From assembly GCF_039503195.1 (NCBI RefSeq), contig NZ_JBCJKP010000001.1:2852001-2916000 (forward strand): 64,000 bases of DNA, in the 5' to 3' direction. Both the position numbers and the translations under genes were made by a program. This document shows positions 24,495-32,887 of the stretch, in pieces (position 1 is the stretch's first letter; the number at the start of each line of letters is the position of its first letter). This stretch comes from Streptomyces mirabilis (GTDB lineage: Bacteria; Actinomycetota; Actinomycetes; Streptomycetales; Streptomycetaceae). The notes under the pieces were generated by a model. That model saw only the letters and a list, made by a program, of their open reading frames with translations, was not told where the DNA came from and did no database searches.

Positions 24495-26321
24495 TTGCCG
24501 AGCAAGAGAACCGCGCGCATCGGCGCGCTGACCGTAGCCGCGGTCTGTTCCACCGTCTCCGCCGTGGTGCTGACCGCACCCGCCCACGCGGACACCGTCC
24601 ACATCCACGACATCCAGGGCACCACCCGGACGTCCCCCTACGCGGGCCAGAAGGTCACGGACGTGGCGGGCATCGTCACGGCCCTGCGCACCTACGGCTC
24701 GTCCCGGGGTTTCTGGATCCAGGACCCGACCCCGGACAACGACCCGGCCACCAGTGAGGGCGTCTTCGTCTTCACCGGCTCCACCCCGAAGGTCGCCGTC
24801 GGCGACTCGGTCACCGTCACGGGCACCGTCTCGGAGTACGTGCCCGGCGGCACCTCCTCCGGCAACCAGTCGCTGACGGAGATCACCAAGCCGACGATCA
24901 CGGTGCTGTCGTCCGGCAACGCGGTCCCCGCGCCCACGGTCATCAACAGCCGTTCCGTGCCGGCCGCCTACGCCCCCGCCGGTGACACGGCCGCGAGCGG
25001 CTCGATCAACGCGCTCACCCTGGAGCCGACGAAGTACGCCCTGGACTACTACGAGTCCCTCGAGGGCATGAACGTCCAGGTCGCCGACACCCGCGTGGTC
25101 ACCGCCACCGACCCGTACAGCGAGCTGTGGGTCACGGTGAAGCCGCACGAGAACGCCACCCGCCGCGGCGGCACGATCTACGGCGCGTACACCTCGCAGA
25201 ACACCGGACGCCTGCAGATCCAGTCCCTCGGCGCGACCGCCGACTTCCCCGTCGCGAACGTCGGCGACAAGCTCGCCGGCACCACCGCGGGCCCGCTCGA
25301 CTACAACCAGTTCGGCGGCTACACGCTCGTCGCGAGCCAGTTGGGCACCCTGGAGAAGGGCGACCTGAAGCGCGAGACGACCCGCAAGCAGTCGCGCAGC
25401 GAGCTGGCCGTGGCGACGTACAACGTCGAGAACCTGGACCCGGGCGACGGCACGTTCGCCGCCCACGCGGCCGCGATCGTGAACAACCTCCAGTCGCCCG
25501 ACATCGTGTCCCTGGAGGAGATCCAGGACAACAACGGCGCCACGGACGACGGCACGGTCGCCGCCGACCAGACCGTGAACAAGCTGATCGACGCGATCGT
25601 CGCGGCGGGCGGCCCGAAGTACGACTGGCGTTCCATAGACCCGGTCAACGACAAGGACGGCGGCGAGCCCGGCGGCAACATCCGCCAGGTCTTCCTCTTC
25701 AACCCGGAGCGGGTCTCCTTCACGGACCGCGCGGGCGGCGACTCGACGACCGCCGTCGGTGTCACCAAGGTGCACGGCAAGGCCCGGCTGACGGCCTCCC
25801 CCGGCCGCATCGACCCGGCCAACACGGCCTGGACGTCCAGCCGCAAGCCGCTGGCCGGCGAGTTCGTCTTCCGTGGCAAGACGGTCTTCGTGATCGCCAA
25901 CCACCTCAACTCCAAGGGCGGTGACCAGGGTCTGACCGCGCAGTACCAGCCCCCGGCCCGCAGCTCGGAGACCCAGCGTCATCTGCAGGCGACGGCGGTG
26001 AACTCCTTCGTCAACGAGATCCTCACGGCGCAGAAGAACGCCGACGTGCTCGCCCTCGGCGACATGAACGACTTCGAGTTCTCGGACACCACCAAGATCC
26101 TCGAGGGTGACGGCGAGCTCTGGTCGGCGATCAAGTCGCTGCCGAAGAGCGAGCGTTACACGTACGACTACCAGGGCAACCAGCAGGTCCTGGACCAGAT
26201 CCTGGTCAGCCCGTCGATTCGCAAGGGCTGCGACCTCGACTACGACAGCGTGCACATCAACTCGGAGTTCTCCGACCAGATCAGCGACCACGACCCGCAG
26301 GTACTGCGGTTCCGGCCGTAG
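24495..26321 (+). CDS. Secreted endonuclease/exonuclease/phosphatase-family protein
   Basis: A 608-residue Sec-exported protein (signal peptide ending about PAHA, residue 31). Residues 33-150 form an OB-fold-like nuclease-associated domain (VTDVAGIVTAL, GFWIQDPTPDNDPATSEGVFVF, GDSVTVTGTVSEY). The C-terminal half (about 305-608) is an EEP domain with VATYNVENLD, SLEEIQDNNG (catalytic Glu), VIANHLNSKGGD, LALGDMNDFEFS and ISDHDPQVL, matching the catalytic Asn/Glu/His/Asp set. It resembles extracellular ExeM-like nucleases that release phosphate and nucleotides from environmental DNA. The likely start is TTG at 24495 after GGAGGGA. A strong hairpin follows the gene. Confidence 0.88.
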   Translation: MPSKRTARIGALTVAAVCSTVSAVVLTAPAHADTVHIHDIQGTTRTSPYAGQKVTDVAGIVTALRTYGSSRGFWIQDPTPDNDPATSEGVFVFTGSTPKVAVGDSVTVTGTVSEYVPGGTSSGNQSLTEITKPTITVLSSGNAVPAPTVINSRSVPAAYAPAGDTAASGSINALTLEPTKYALDYYESLEGMNVQVADTRVVTATDPYSELWVTVKPHENATRRGGTIYGAYTSQNTGRLQIQSLGATADFPVANVGDKLAGTTAGPLDYNQFGGYTLVASQLGTLEKGDLKRETTRKQSRSELAVATYNVENLDPGDGTFAAHAAAIVNNLQSPDIVSLEEIQDNNGATDDGTVAADQTVNKLIDAIVAAGGPKYDWRSIDPVNDKDGGEPGGNIRQVFLFNPERVSFTDRAGGDSTTAVGVTKVHGKARLTASPGRIDPANTAWTSSRKPLAGEFVFRGKTVFVIANHLNSKGGDQGLTAQYQPPARSSETQRHLQATAVNSFVNEILTAQKNADVLALGDMNDFEFSDTTKILEGDGELWSAIKSLPKSERYTYDYQGNQQVLDQILVSPSIRKGCDLDYDSVHINSEFSDQISDHDPQVLRFRP

Positions 26322-26357
26322 GCCTGCAGGGGCTGTGGATGAGGCCACAGCCCCGAA

Positions 26358-26404
26358 AAGGGAGGAGCCCGGCCCCGTCGTCCGGGGGGCCGGGCTCCTC
26401 CCTT
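26358..26404. terminator. Bidirectional terminator
   Basis: A near-perfect stem of about 19 bp: AAGGGAGGAGCCCGGCCCC against GGGGCCGGGCTCCTCCCTT, separating the convergent nuclease and SRPBCC genes. Flanking A/T residues at both stem feet suit termination in both directions. Confidence 0.85.
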
Positions 26405-26412
26405 GCTGGATG

Positions 26413-27147
26413 TCAGGCGGCGAACGTCTCGTTCAGCCAGCCCTTCCAGGCGGTCTCGTTGTGCTTGGCGTCGGCGTCGGACGCGAAGTCGTGGACGCTC
26501 ATGCCGACGGGAGCGCCCCAGTGGTTGCGACCGAAGAAGCGGATGAGGGCGTTGTCGGTGCGCAGCCCGATGAAGTACGGGTTGCGGTAGTCGACCACGG
26601 CGTCGAGGAGCTGCCCCTCGGGTCCCCGGGCCCGCACCCGCGCGCCCTCGGCGGTGTCGTCCGCGAGGCCGAGCGCCCGCCCGACGGCGGCGAAGGCGTC
26701 GGACGCCGTCGAGGCGCCGGGTCCGTCGAAGGTGGCGAAGGCGACCGGGCGCCCGGCGAAGTGCGTCACGTACTGGCGCAGGGTGTGCAGATAGAAGTCC
26801 GTGTGCTTGCTCGCGCCGTCGTACTGGTTGTCCCAGTCCTCGACGAAGATGCCGCTGTGCACGTACCGCACCCAGGACCGGCGGCCGTCGTCACGCGGCT
26901 CGATGGTCTCGTCGATCTGGTTGAGGGTCTGCTGGGAGATGCCCTCGACGTCCTCGACCAGGCTGGTGAGGCGGTGCGGCGGATCCCAGTTGGTGAGCGT
27001 GGAGCCGAACGGCCCGGCCCCGCCCTGGCGCGGCTCGAACTCCATCGGCCACAGCCAGCCGCCGGTACCGGTGGTGATCGCCTCCCACATCTGCTCCGGG
27101 GTGGCGTCGACCTCGAACTCGCGGGCGATCTCGAATTCCTTGGACAT
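26413..27147 (-). CDS. SRPBCC/AHSA1-domain protein
   Basis: A 244-residue START-like protein. The N-terminal half (IAREFEVDATPEQMWEAITTG, then GWLWPMEFEPR) is the AHSA1-type hydrophobic-cavity fold found in polyketide-cyclase-like and stress proteins; the second half (after residue 130) contains a second, weaker helix-grip-like segment. The ATG at 27147 follows AGGAGAA. It lies 20 bp downstream of an HTH regulator in the same operon, the widespread ArsR/SRPBCC pairing in which the regulator controls the small binding protein. The ligand is unknown. Confidence 0.82.
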   Translation of the reverse strand: MSKEFEIAREFEVDATPEQMWEAITTGTGGWLWPMEFEPRQGGAGPFGSTLTNWDPPHRLTSLVEDVEGISQQTLNQIDETIEPRDDGRRSWVRYVHSGIFVEDWDNQYDGASKHTDFYLHTLRQYVTHFAGRPVAFATFDGPGASTASDAFAAVGRALGLADDTAEGARVRARGPEGQLLDAVVDYRNPYFIGLRTDNALIRFFGRNHWGAPVGMSVHDFASDADAKHNETAWKGWLNETFAA

Positions 27148-27167
27148 GGTGGTGGTTCTCCTGTGGT

Positions 27168-27899
27168 TCAGTCCTGGCCGGGCGGGGTCGAGTCCACCGC
27201 GACGGCTTCCGGCTCGGCGGTGACTTCCGGCTTGACCATGGCCTCCGGCTCGGCGGTGACTTCCGGCTTGGCCATGGCTTCCGGCTTGGCCATGCCTTCC
27301 GGCTCGGCGACGGCTTCCGGCTTGAGCGTCGGGTGGACGGCGACGACGATCCGGTGGTCGCGCCCGCCCTCCGCGTTCCCGTCGTGGTACTTGCGAATGA
27401 GCGCGCCGACCCCTTGCGTCAGCTCCTCGATGAACGCGGCGCGGTCGGCGGCGGAGGCGAAGGTCACCTCACCGTCGAGCGCGTAGGTGGCGAGCCGCTT
27501 GCGGGCCTTCGTCGCGCCGGTGATCAGCGCCCCCACGTCCCGGACCAGCCGGGCACCGACGGCGAGCAGCCAGCGGGCCGAGAGCTGGTCCCGGAAGCGG
27601 TCCGGGTCGGGCTGCACGGCGGCGAGGGCGAGCGGCGAGATGACGTACGACGCCGCCGTCGCGCGCATCAGCCGCTCGGTGACATTGCCCTTGCGGCGCT
27701 CGCCCGCGAGCTCGACCAGGCCGTGCCGCTCCAGCGCCTTCAGGTGGTAGTTCACCTTCTGCCGCGGCAGTCCGACCTTTGCGGCCAGCATGGCGGCCGA
27801 CGCGGGCCCGGCGGCCAGCTCGGCCAACAGCCGGGCCCGTATGGGGTCAAGCGAGACGGCGGCTGCCTCGGCGTCCTCGATCACGGTCACGTCCAACAT
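27168..27899 (-). CDS. ArsR-type winged-helix regulator with hexapeptide-repeat tail
   Basis: A 243-residue regulator. Residues 15-75 are an ArsR-like winged helix (LDPIRARLLAELAAGPASAA, GLPRQKVNYHLKALERHGLV). The middle region (80-185) is a helical domain seen in related regulators. The last ~45 residues are seven hexapeptides of the form [KE]PE[AGV][MTV][AV], coded by 18-bp repeats at about 27198-27323; this tail is probably disordered. It heads the operon with the SRPBCC gene. The start shown gives MLDVTVIEDAEA; the preceding 60 bp hold a possible promoter facing away from the Cys-rich gene's stop. Confidence 0.85.
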   Translation of the reverse strand: MLDVTVIEDAEAAAVSLDPIRARLLAELAAGPASAAMLAAKVGLPRQKVNYHLKALERHGLVELAGERRKGNVTERLMRATAASYVISPLALAAVQPDPDRFRDQLSARWLLAVGARLVRDVGALITGATKARKRLATYALDGEVTFASAADRAAFIEELTQGVGALIRKYHDGNAEGGRDHRIVVAVHPTLKPEAVAEPEGMAKPEAMAKPEVTAEPEAMVKPEVTAEPEAVAVDSTPPGQD

Positions 27900-27960
27900 G
27901 ACTCCACCGTCTCACCGAACACTTTTTTTGTCCAGACGGGTCAAGTTGTCGGAGGTGGAC

Positions 27961-28629
27961 TCAGCCCTGCGGCCCACCCTCGTCGAGACGTGCCAGTTGG
28001 GTCTGGAACCAGTCCAGCCGGGCCTGCAGCAGTGCCGCCTCGGCCACGAGTTCGGACACCCCGAGCCCCGCGGGCAGATCCACCACCACGGCCCCGCTCC
28101 CGGCGCGGACCCGCAGCCCGTCACCGGCCAGCCGCGCGAACCCCGCCAACGACAGGGACGTACGACCGCGTACACAGCCCGCGCAGGCCGGGGCGAGGGC
28201 GCGCCAGCCGGGACGCCCCCAGCCCGCGTCCGCGAGCGCGGCGGCCACCGCGCCACAGGCGCAGGGACCGACCGTGGCGCTCCGCACCCGTTGGCGGGCG
28301 TAGCGGAACCCCTGTTCGAAGCGGATGTAGGCGCCGAGGACGGAGACCTCCAGGAGGACGGCCGCCCGGTGCTCGGCGGTGCAGAGCATGGCCTCGGCCG
28401 TGGCCGAGTCGTGCACGCAGTGGAAGCCGCAGTCGCAGCGGCGGTGTGGCGCCCGGTGCCGCAGCCCGTAGACGCAGCGCGCCTCGTCCAGCACTTCGTA
28501 CGGCACCGCGCCGCCCAGCGACACACCGGTGAACCCGGCCCGGGTGCCGTCCTGGGACAGCACCGGGTGGGCGATCTTGTATCCGGTCGGCGGCTCCGTC
28601 GGACGTTCCTCGGGGAGCCGCAACCTCAT
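27961..28629 (-). CDS. Cys-rich protein of unknown function
   Basis: A 222-residue cytoplasmic protein with several paired cysteine/histidine sites that look like one or two zinc knuckles: RRCDCGFHCVHD near residue 65, GPCACGAV near 118 and PACAGCVRG near 148. The C-terminal 40 residues look like a coiled segment (VSELVAEAALLQARLDWFQTQL). I do not recognise a named family; similar streptomycete proteins are annotated hypothetical. Its ATG overlaps the stop of a 48-residue ORF (ATGA), and both begin MRL, so the pair is probably co-translated. A nucleic-acid or metal-binding role is only a guess from the cysteines. Confidence 0.75.
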   Translation of the reverse strand: MRLRLPEERPTEPPTGYKIAHPVLSQDGTRAGFTGVSLGGAVPYEVLDEARCVYGLRHRAPHRRCDCGFHCVHDSATAEAMLCTAEHRAAVLLEVSVLGAYIRFEQGFRYARQRVRSATVGPCACGAVAAALADAGWGRPGWRALAPACAGCVRGRTSLSLAGFARLAGDGLRVRAGSGAVVVDLPAGLGVSELVAEAALLQARLDWFQTQLARLDEGGPQG

Positions 28630-28772
28630 CGGGCGACCGGGACCTCATCGGGCACGGACGCCTCCAACTCCTCCATTCCCTCGGGAAGTTCCTCGGGAAG
28701 TTGGAGATTGTCGTCGTCCGCGCGAGTCCGCTCTTCCGCGACTCCGGTGGCGAGTGCCTTGCCCAGCCTCAT
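28626..28772 (-). CDS. Small 48-residue acidic protein upstream of Cys-rich gene
   Basis: A short frame with a strong GGGAGG four bases before ATG 28772 and a stop that overlaps the next start (ATGA). The peptide is basic at the start (MRLGKALATG) and very acidic after (LPEELPEGMEELEASVPDEV). Good ribosome site, coupling to the next gene and coding-like composition support it; its role is unknown. Confidence 0.65.
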   Translation of the reverse strand: MRLGKALATGVAEERTRADDDNLQLPEELPEGMEELEASVPDEVPVAR

Positions 28773-28916
28773 GACGCCTCCCGCGATCTGCCGTCGACTT
28801 CCGTCCCCGCCATGGTGACCCATGAGGGGCCGGGTTGACACCAGGGCCTCGCGAAAGCGGCCACCTGGTAGCAACGCTTTCCTTTACCTCGTAGAAGAAT
28901 TAAGTGGAGCTTCACA

Positions 28917-29855
28917 GTGGAGCTGCCGAGACTAGCTCGTATGACGACCTCAGCCCCCTCCGCCCCTCCCCCCACCCCTCCCTTCGGCCGTGCGCTCTGC
29001 GCGATGGTCACGCCCTTCACCGAGGCGGGCGCGCTCGACCTCGACGGGGCGGGGCGGCTCGCCGACCGGCTGGTCCGCGCGGGCTGCGACGGCCTGGTCC
29101 TGTCCGGCACCACGGGCGAGTCCCCGACCACGACCGACGCCGAGAAGTCCGCGCTCGTACGCGCCGTGCGGGAGGCGGTCGGCGACCGGGCCGCGATCGT
29201 CGCGGGCGTCGGCACCGCCGACACACGGCACACCGTCGAACTGGCCCTCGCGGCCGAAAAGGCGGGCGCGGACGGTCTGTTGGTCGTGACGCCGTACTAC
29301 AGCAGGCCTCCGCAGGACGCCGTCGAGGCCCACTTCCGGGAGATCGCCGACGCCACCGGACTGCCGCTCACGCTGTACGACATTCCCGGCCGCACCGGCA
29401 CCCGCATCGAGCCCGACACCCTGATCCGGCTCGCCGAGCACCCTCGGATCGTCGCCGTCAAGGACTGCGCGTACGACCTCCTCGGCACCCAGAAGGTGCT
29501 GGCCCGCACGGAGTTGGCGTACTACGCGGGCTGTGACGAGCAGGTGCTCGCGCTGCGGGCGGTCGGCGGGGCCGGCTACATCAGCACGGTGGCGAACGCC
29601 GTCCCGGGCCCCTTCCGTGCGATCCTCGACACCTTCGAGGCGGGGGACACGGCGGAGGCGGCCCGTCGGCAACAACGCGCCGTCCCGCTCATCGAGTTGA
29701 TGATGTCGTCGGGCCTGCCCGGCACGGTCACGGCCAAGGCCCTGCTCGGTCGGCTCGGCCTGCCCGCGGGCCCGGTCCGCGCGCCGCTGCGGGCCGCCGG
29801 CCGGGAGGTGACCGACGGACTGCTGGCGGCGTACGAGGAGTTGGCGGCCGCCTGA
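28917..29855 (+). CDS. dapA: 4-hydroxy-tetrahydrodipicolinate synthase paralogue
   Basis: A 312-residue class I DHDPS with all lysine-pathway landmarks: LVLSGTTGESPT (substrate threonines), VVTPYYSRPPQ (proton-relay tyrosine), LPLTLYDIPGRTGTRI (catalytic tyrosine) and RIVAVKDCAYDL (Schiff-base lysine). It would condense pyruvate with aspartate semialdehyde. Streptomycetes commonly have more than one dapA-like gene, and the D-to-CAYDL variant after the lysine suggests this may be the secondary copy. The GTG at 28917 is chosen because GGAG lies seven bases upstream; an ATG at 28941 has no ribosome site. GTG-N6-CAC at 28904-28915 overlaps the leader. Confidence 0.82.
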   Translation: MELPRLARMTTSAPSAPPPTPPFGRALCAMVTPFTEAGALDLDGAGRLADRLVRAGCDGLVLSGTTGESPTTTDAEKSALVRAVREAVGDRAAIVAGVGTADTRHTVELALAAEKAGADGLLVVTPYYSRPPQDAVEAHFREIADATGLPLTLYDIPGRTGTRIEPDTLIRLAEHPRIVAVKDCAYDLLGTQKVLARTELAYYAGCDEQVLALRAVGGAGYISTVANAVPGPFRAILDTFEAGDTAEAARRQQRAVPLIELMMSSGLPGTVTAKALLGRLGLPAGPVRAPLRAAGREVTDGLLAAYEELAAA

Positions 29856-29995
29856 AGCACGGCCGTCCTCAACAGCGTGGACGACCGATTCGCCACGAAC
29901 TCACGGCAGTTCTCCCGCGCTTCGGCATCCATCGTCACCTACGTCTTCCCCGAGGGTTTGTCACGATCGATTCCACGGCGGACGACAAGAGAAAA

Positions 29996-30024
29996 GGCAA
30001 GGAGGTGATGACCCGCTCCTTGCC
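29996..30024 (-). terminator. Stem-loop with minus-strand U tract
   Basis: A perfect 9-bp stem GGCAAGGAG (29996-30004) / CTCCTTGCC (30016-30024) with an 11-nt loop. On the minus strand it is followed by TTTTCTC, so it looks like an intrinsic terminator for leftward transcription. There is no leftward gene upstream, so its purpose is unclear; it sits immediately upstream of the RAE promoter. The surrounding gap 29856-30045 holds no gene. Confidence 0.5.
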
Positions 30025-30045
30025 ACTCTCAACTTATAGCGCACC

Positions 30046-30068
30046 GGGGGGCTTGCGGCAAGGCCCCC
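30046..30068. promoter_or_regulatory. Rifamycin-associated element (RAE)-like palindrome
   Basis: Arms GGGGGGCTTGC (30046-30056) and GCAAGGCCCCC (30058-30068) mirror each other around one base with a single mismatch. This matches the RAE, the conserved palindrome described upstream of rifamycin-inactivating genes (rgt, rox, rph, arr) and helR in actinomycetes, as I recall its GGGGCTTGCGGCAAG core. A -10-like TTATAG lies just upstream (30034-30039). Downstream are a broken glycosyltransferase and helR. Confidence 0.8.
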
Positions 30069-30125
30069 GTCGTGCCGCAGAATCTCCGGCCGAAGCCGGA
30101 ATCTGTGGAAACGGGGAGTCGCGAA

Positions 30126-30544
30126 GTGCGGGTGCTGTTTGTCGACGTGGGGATCGCGGGGGGACGTCGAACCGCCGGCGGGACTGGCGGTGGGGTTGCG
30201 GGGACTCGGCGCGGAGGTGCGGGTGCGCGCCCCGCCGGACGAGGAGTTCGGGGCGCTGCCGGCTCGGGTCGACGTGCCGCCGGTGCCGCTCGGCCCGTCG
30301 ATGCGCTCGGTGGCGACCGGCCTGGTGCGCGAGCCGTACGGCGAGGCAGAGAACAGCCACCGGGCAGTGATCGGTCTGCGGCGCCGGCCCCGGGACCCGC
30401 GCACGAGCGAGAGCCGTGGTCCCCACGATCCGCACCGACGGGGCGACGGTGGCCGCGAAGCTTCTCCTCGACACGATCGGCATGACCGGCACGACCGGCA
30501 CGACCGGCACGACCGGCCAGGACAACGCGCGCATGTCCGCATGA
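30126..30544 (+). pseudogene. Remnant of a rifampin-type glycosyltransferase (rgt-like)
   Basis: The GTG at 30126 (GGGGAG upstream) opens MRVLF and then shifts: an extra T in CTGTTTG puts the rest one frame on, where STWGSRGDVEPPAGLAVGL and GAEVRVRAPPDEEFGAL continue the N-terminus of a MGT/GT1 glycosyltransferase to about 30330. The central ~300 residues, including the UDP-binding region, are gone. A third frame near 30416-30544 holds a piece of the family's C-terminus (TIRTDGATVAAKLLLDTIG), ending in a (CACGACCGG)n run. Position downstream of an RAE points to a rifamycin glucosyltransferase. The locus is too damaged to work. Confidence 0.75.
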
Positions 30545-30665
30545 GCCACGCGGGACCGCCCCGTCAGAACCCCGCTCGCGAGAACCCGCACACGCCGGTC
30601 CGGGCGCCTTGCCGCGCGCAAGGGTCACGAGCGACCTCACCTTCGCAGCATTCGGAGCCAACGAC

Positions 30666-32834
30666 GTGAACCCCCTGACCACCAGTGCGTTCGACCTTCC
30701 CGACCGTCTCGCCACCAAGGCCGACCCGACGCTGATCGCCGGCGACGAGCAGCACTTCGCGGCCCTCGCGGAGTGCCTGAAGCAGTCGATCGCCGAGCTG
30801 ACCGAACGCCTCGACGCCGCGCGCAGGGCGCCCGGCGGCCTCGGCCGGCAAGCGATGGACCGGGACATCGAGATCCACCGGCTGACCGCTCGCCTGCGCG
30901 CACTGCGTCGCTTCGGTCTGGACCTGTGCCTGGGGCACATGGTCGGCGCGGACAGCCCCGAACCCGTGTACGTCGGACGACTCGGCCTTACGGACAGCAC
31001 GGGTCGTCGGCTGCTGCTCGACTGGCGCTCCCCCGCCGCCGAGCCGTTCTTCGGAGCCACCCACGCCAACCCGATGGGTCTGGCGAGCCGCCGCAGGTAC
31101 CGCTGGACGCGCGGCCGGATCGGCGACTACTGGGACGAGGTGTTCACCTCCGACGGGTTCGCCGGGCACGCCGCGCTCGACGACCAGTCCGCCTTCATCG
31201 CCAGCCTGAGCGGCGACCGGTCGGGGCGGATGCGCGACGTGCTCGGCACCATCCAGGCCGACCAGGACGCCATCATCCGCGCGGGATCACGCGGCGCTCT
31301 CGTCGTCGACGGCGGCCCGGGTACGGGCAAGACGGTCGTCGCCCTGCACCGCTCCGCCTACCTCCTCCACTCCGACCCGCGCCTCGGTCACCGCCGGGGC
31401 GGCGTGCTGTTCGTCGGTCCGCACCGGCCCTACCTGGCGTACGTCGCCGACGTCCTGCCCAGCCTCGGAGAGGAGGGCGTGCAGACCTGCGTCCTGCGGG
31501 ACCTCGTCGCCGAGGGAGCCGCGGCGACGCTCGAGGCCGATCCGGACGTGGCCGCCCTGAAGTCGTCCGTGAACCTGGTGAAGGCGATCGAGACGGCCGT
31601 CAGGTTCTACGAGGAGCCGCCCACCAAGGGGATGACGGTCACGACCCACTGGTCCGACATCTGGCTGAGCGCCGACGACTGGGCCATGGCGTTCGAAGCG
31701 GCGGAACCCGGTACTCCGCACAACGAGGCCCGCGACCAGGTCTGGGAGGAGCTGCTGACGATCCTGGTGGACAGGCACGACGACGCCTCGGCGCCTGACG
31801 ACGACGTCTCGGCCGACCTGCTCCGCACGTCGCTGCGGCGGAACAGGGAGCTGCTCCTGGCCTTCAACCGCGCGTGGCCGCTGCTCGAAGCGGCCGACCT
31901 CGTCTCAGATCTGTGGTCGGTACCCGCCTACCTGCGCAAGTGCGCACCCTGGCTCGGCCCCGACGAGGTCCGGAAGCTGCAGCGCGAGGACGCCCGGGCC
32001 TGGACGGTGTCCGACCTGCCGTTCCTGGACGCGGCACGGCAGCGGCTCGGCGACCCGGAGGCGGCGCGGCGCAAGCGTCGCAGCGAAGCCGCCGTGGCCG
32101 CCGAACGCGCGCGCCGGGCCGACGTCATCGACAGCCTGCTGCAGAACGTCGTGATCGACGAGAGCGAGGGCGCGCTGGGCATGCTGCACGGACAGGACCT
32201 GCGGGACACCCTGGTCGACGAGTCCGCGCTGCCCGGCAGCGAACCGGACCTGCTGGCCGGCCCGTTCGCGCACATCGTCGTGGACGAGGCCCAGGAGCTG
32301 ACGGACGCGGAGTGGCAGATGCTGCTGCTGCGGTGCCCGTCCCGGAGCTTCACCATCGTCGGGGACCGTGCCCAGGCCAGGCACGGGTTCACGGAGTCGT
32401 GGCGGGAACGGCTCGAGCGGATCGGGCTCGACCGGATCGAGTCGGCCTCCTTGGGCATCAACTACCGGACGCCGGAAGAAATCATGGCGGAGGCCGAGCC
32501 GGTCATCCGGGCCGTGCTCCCGGACGCCAATGTGCCGACCTCCATCCGCAGCGGCGGCGTTCCCGTCGTCCACGGATCCGCAGCGGATCTGGGCTCGATC
32601 CTCGACACCTGGCTCGCCACGCACGCCGGCGGGATCGCCTGCGTCATCGGCGATCCCTCGTTCCGGACGACGTCCCGTGTCCGTTCGCTGACCCCGGAGC
32701 TGTCGAAGGGGCTCGAGTTCGACCTGGTCGTCCTCATCGATCCGGAGGCGTTCGGCGAGGGCGTCGAGGGAGCGGTCGACCGCTATGTCGCGATGACCCG
32801 AGCGACCCGGCAACTCGTCATCCTCACGAGCTGA
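30666..32834 (+). CDS. helR: HelR-type helicase-like RNA polymerase-protecting protein
   Basis: A 722-residue UvrD/HelD-like protein. N-terminal helices (about residues 30-90) form the coiled coil that enters the RNA polymerase channel; Walker A GGPGTGKT is near residue 216, Walker B VDEAQE near 540, then GDRAQARHGF and a C-terminal motif VAMTRATRQLVIL. HelR proteins are known to displace rifamycins from RNA polymerase and are induced through the RAE. The GTG at 30666 has GGAG eight bases before it. An RAE-like palindrome about 600 bp upstream and the glycosyltransferase remnant between them support HelR over housekeeping HelD. The 30545-30665 gap holds nothing else. Confidence 0.88.
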   Translation: MNPLTTSAFDLPDRLATKADPTLIAGDEQHFAALAECLKQSIAELTERLDAARRAPGGLGRQAMDRDIEIHRLTARLRALRRFGLDLCLGHMVGADSPEPVYVGRLGLTDSTGRRLLLDWRSPAAEPFFGATHANPMGLASRRRYRWTRGRIGDYWDEVFTSDGFAGHAALDDQSAFIASLSGDRSGRMRDVLGTIQADQDAIIRAGSRGALVVDGGPGTGKTVVALHRSAYLLHSDPRLGHRRGGVLFVGPHRPYLAYVADVLPSLGEEGVQTCVLRDLVAEGAAATLEADPDVAALKSSVNLVKAIETAVRFYEEPPTKGMTVTTHWSDIWLSADDWAMAFEAAEPGTPHNEARDQVWEELLTILVDRHDDASAPDDDVSADLLRTSLRRNRELLLAFNRAWPLLEAADLVSDLWSVPAYLRKCAPWLGPDEVRKLQREDARAWTVSDLPFLDAARQRLGDPEAARRKRRSEAAVAAERARRADVIDSLLQNVVIDESEGALGMLHGQDLRDTLVDESALPGSEPDLLAGPFAHIVVDEAQELTDAEWQMLLLRCPSRSFTIVGDRAQARHGFTESWRERLERIGLDRIESASLGINYRTPEEIMAEAEPVIRAVLPDANVPTSIRSGGVPVVHGSAADLGSILDTWLATHAGGIACVIGDPSFRTTSRVRSLTPELSKGLEFDLVVLIDPEAFGEGVEGAVDRYVAMTRATRQLVILTS

Positions 32835-32887
32835 CGACGCTGCGTCGACACCGACGGCCAACAGGGCGCGCCCGCCGAGCCCGAGGG

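Noticed and set aside
28904..28915. Crp-type site GTGGAGCTTCAC before the dapA paralogue
   Set aside because: GTG-N6-CAC is a weak match, short enough to occur by chance in this composition, and it overlaps the probable ribosome site.
30005..30370. Gene starting GTGATG at 30005 with an AGGAGG ribosome site
   Set aside because: The AGGAGG is part of the 9-bp stem; the frame crosses the RAE palindrome and the glycosyltransferase remnant in the wrong frame.
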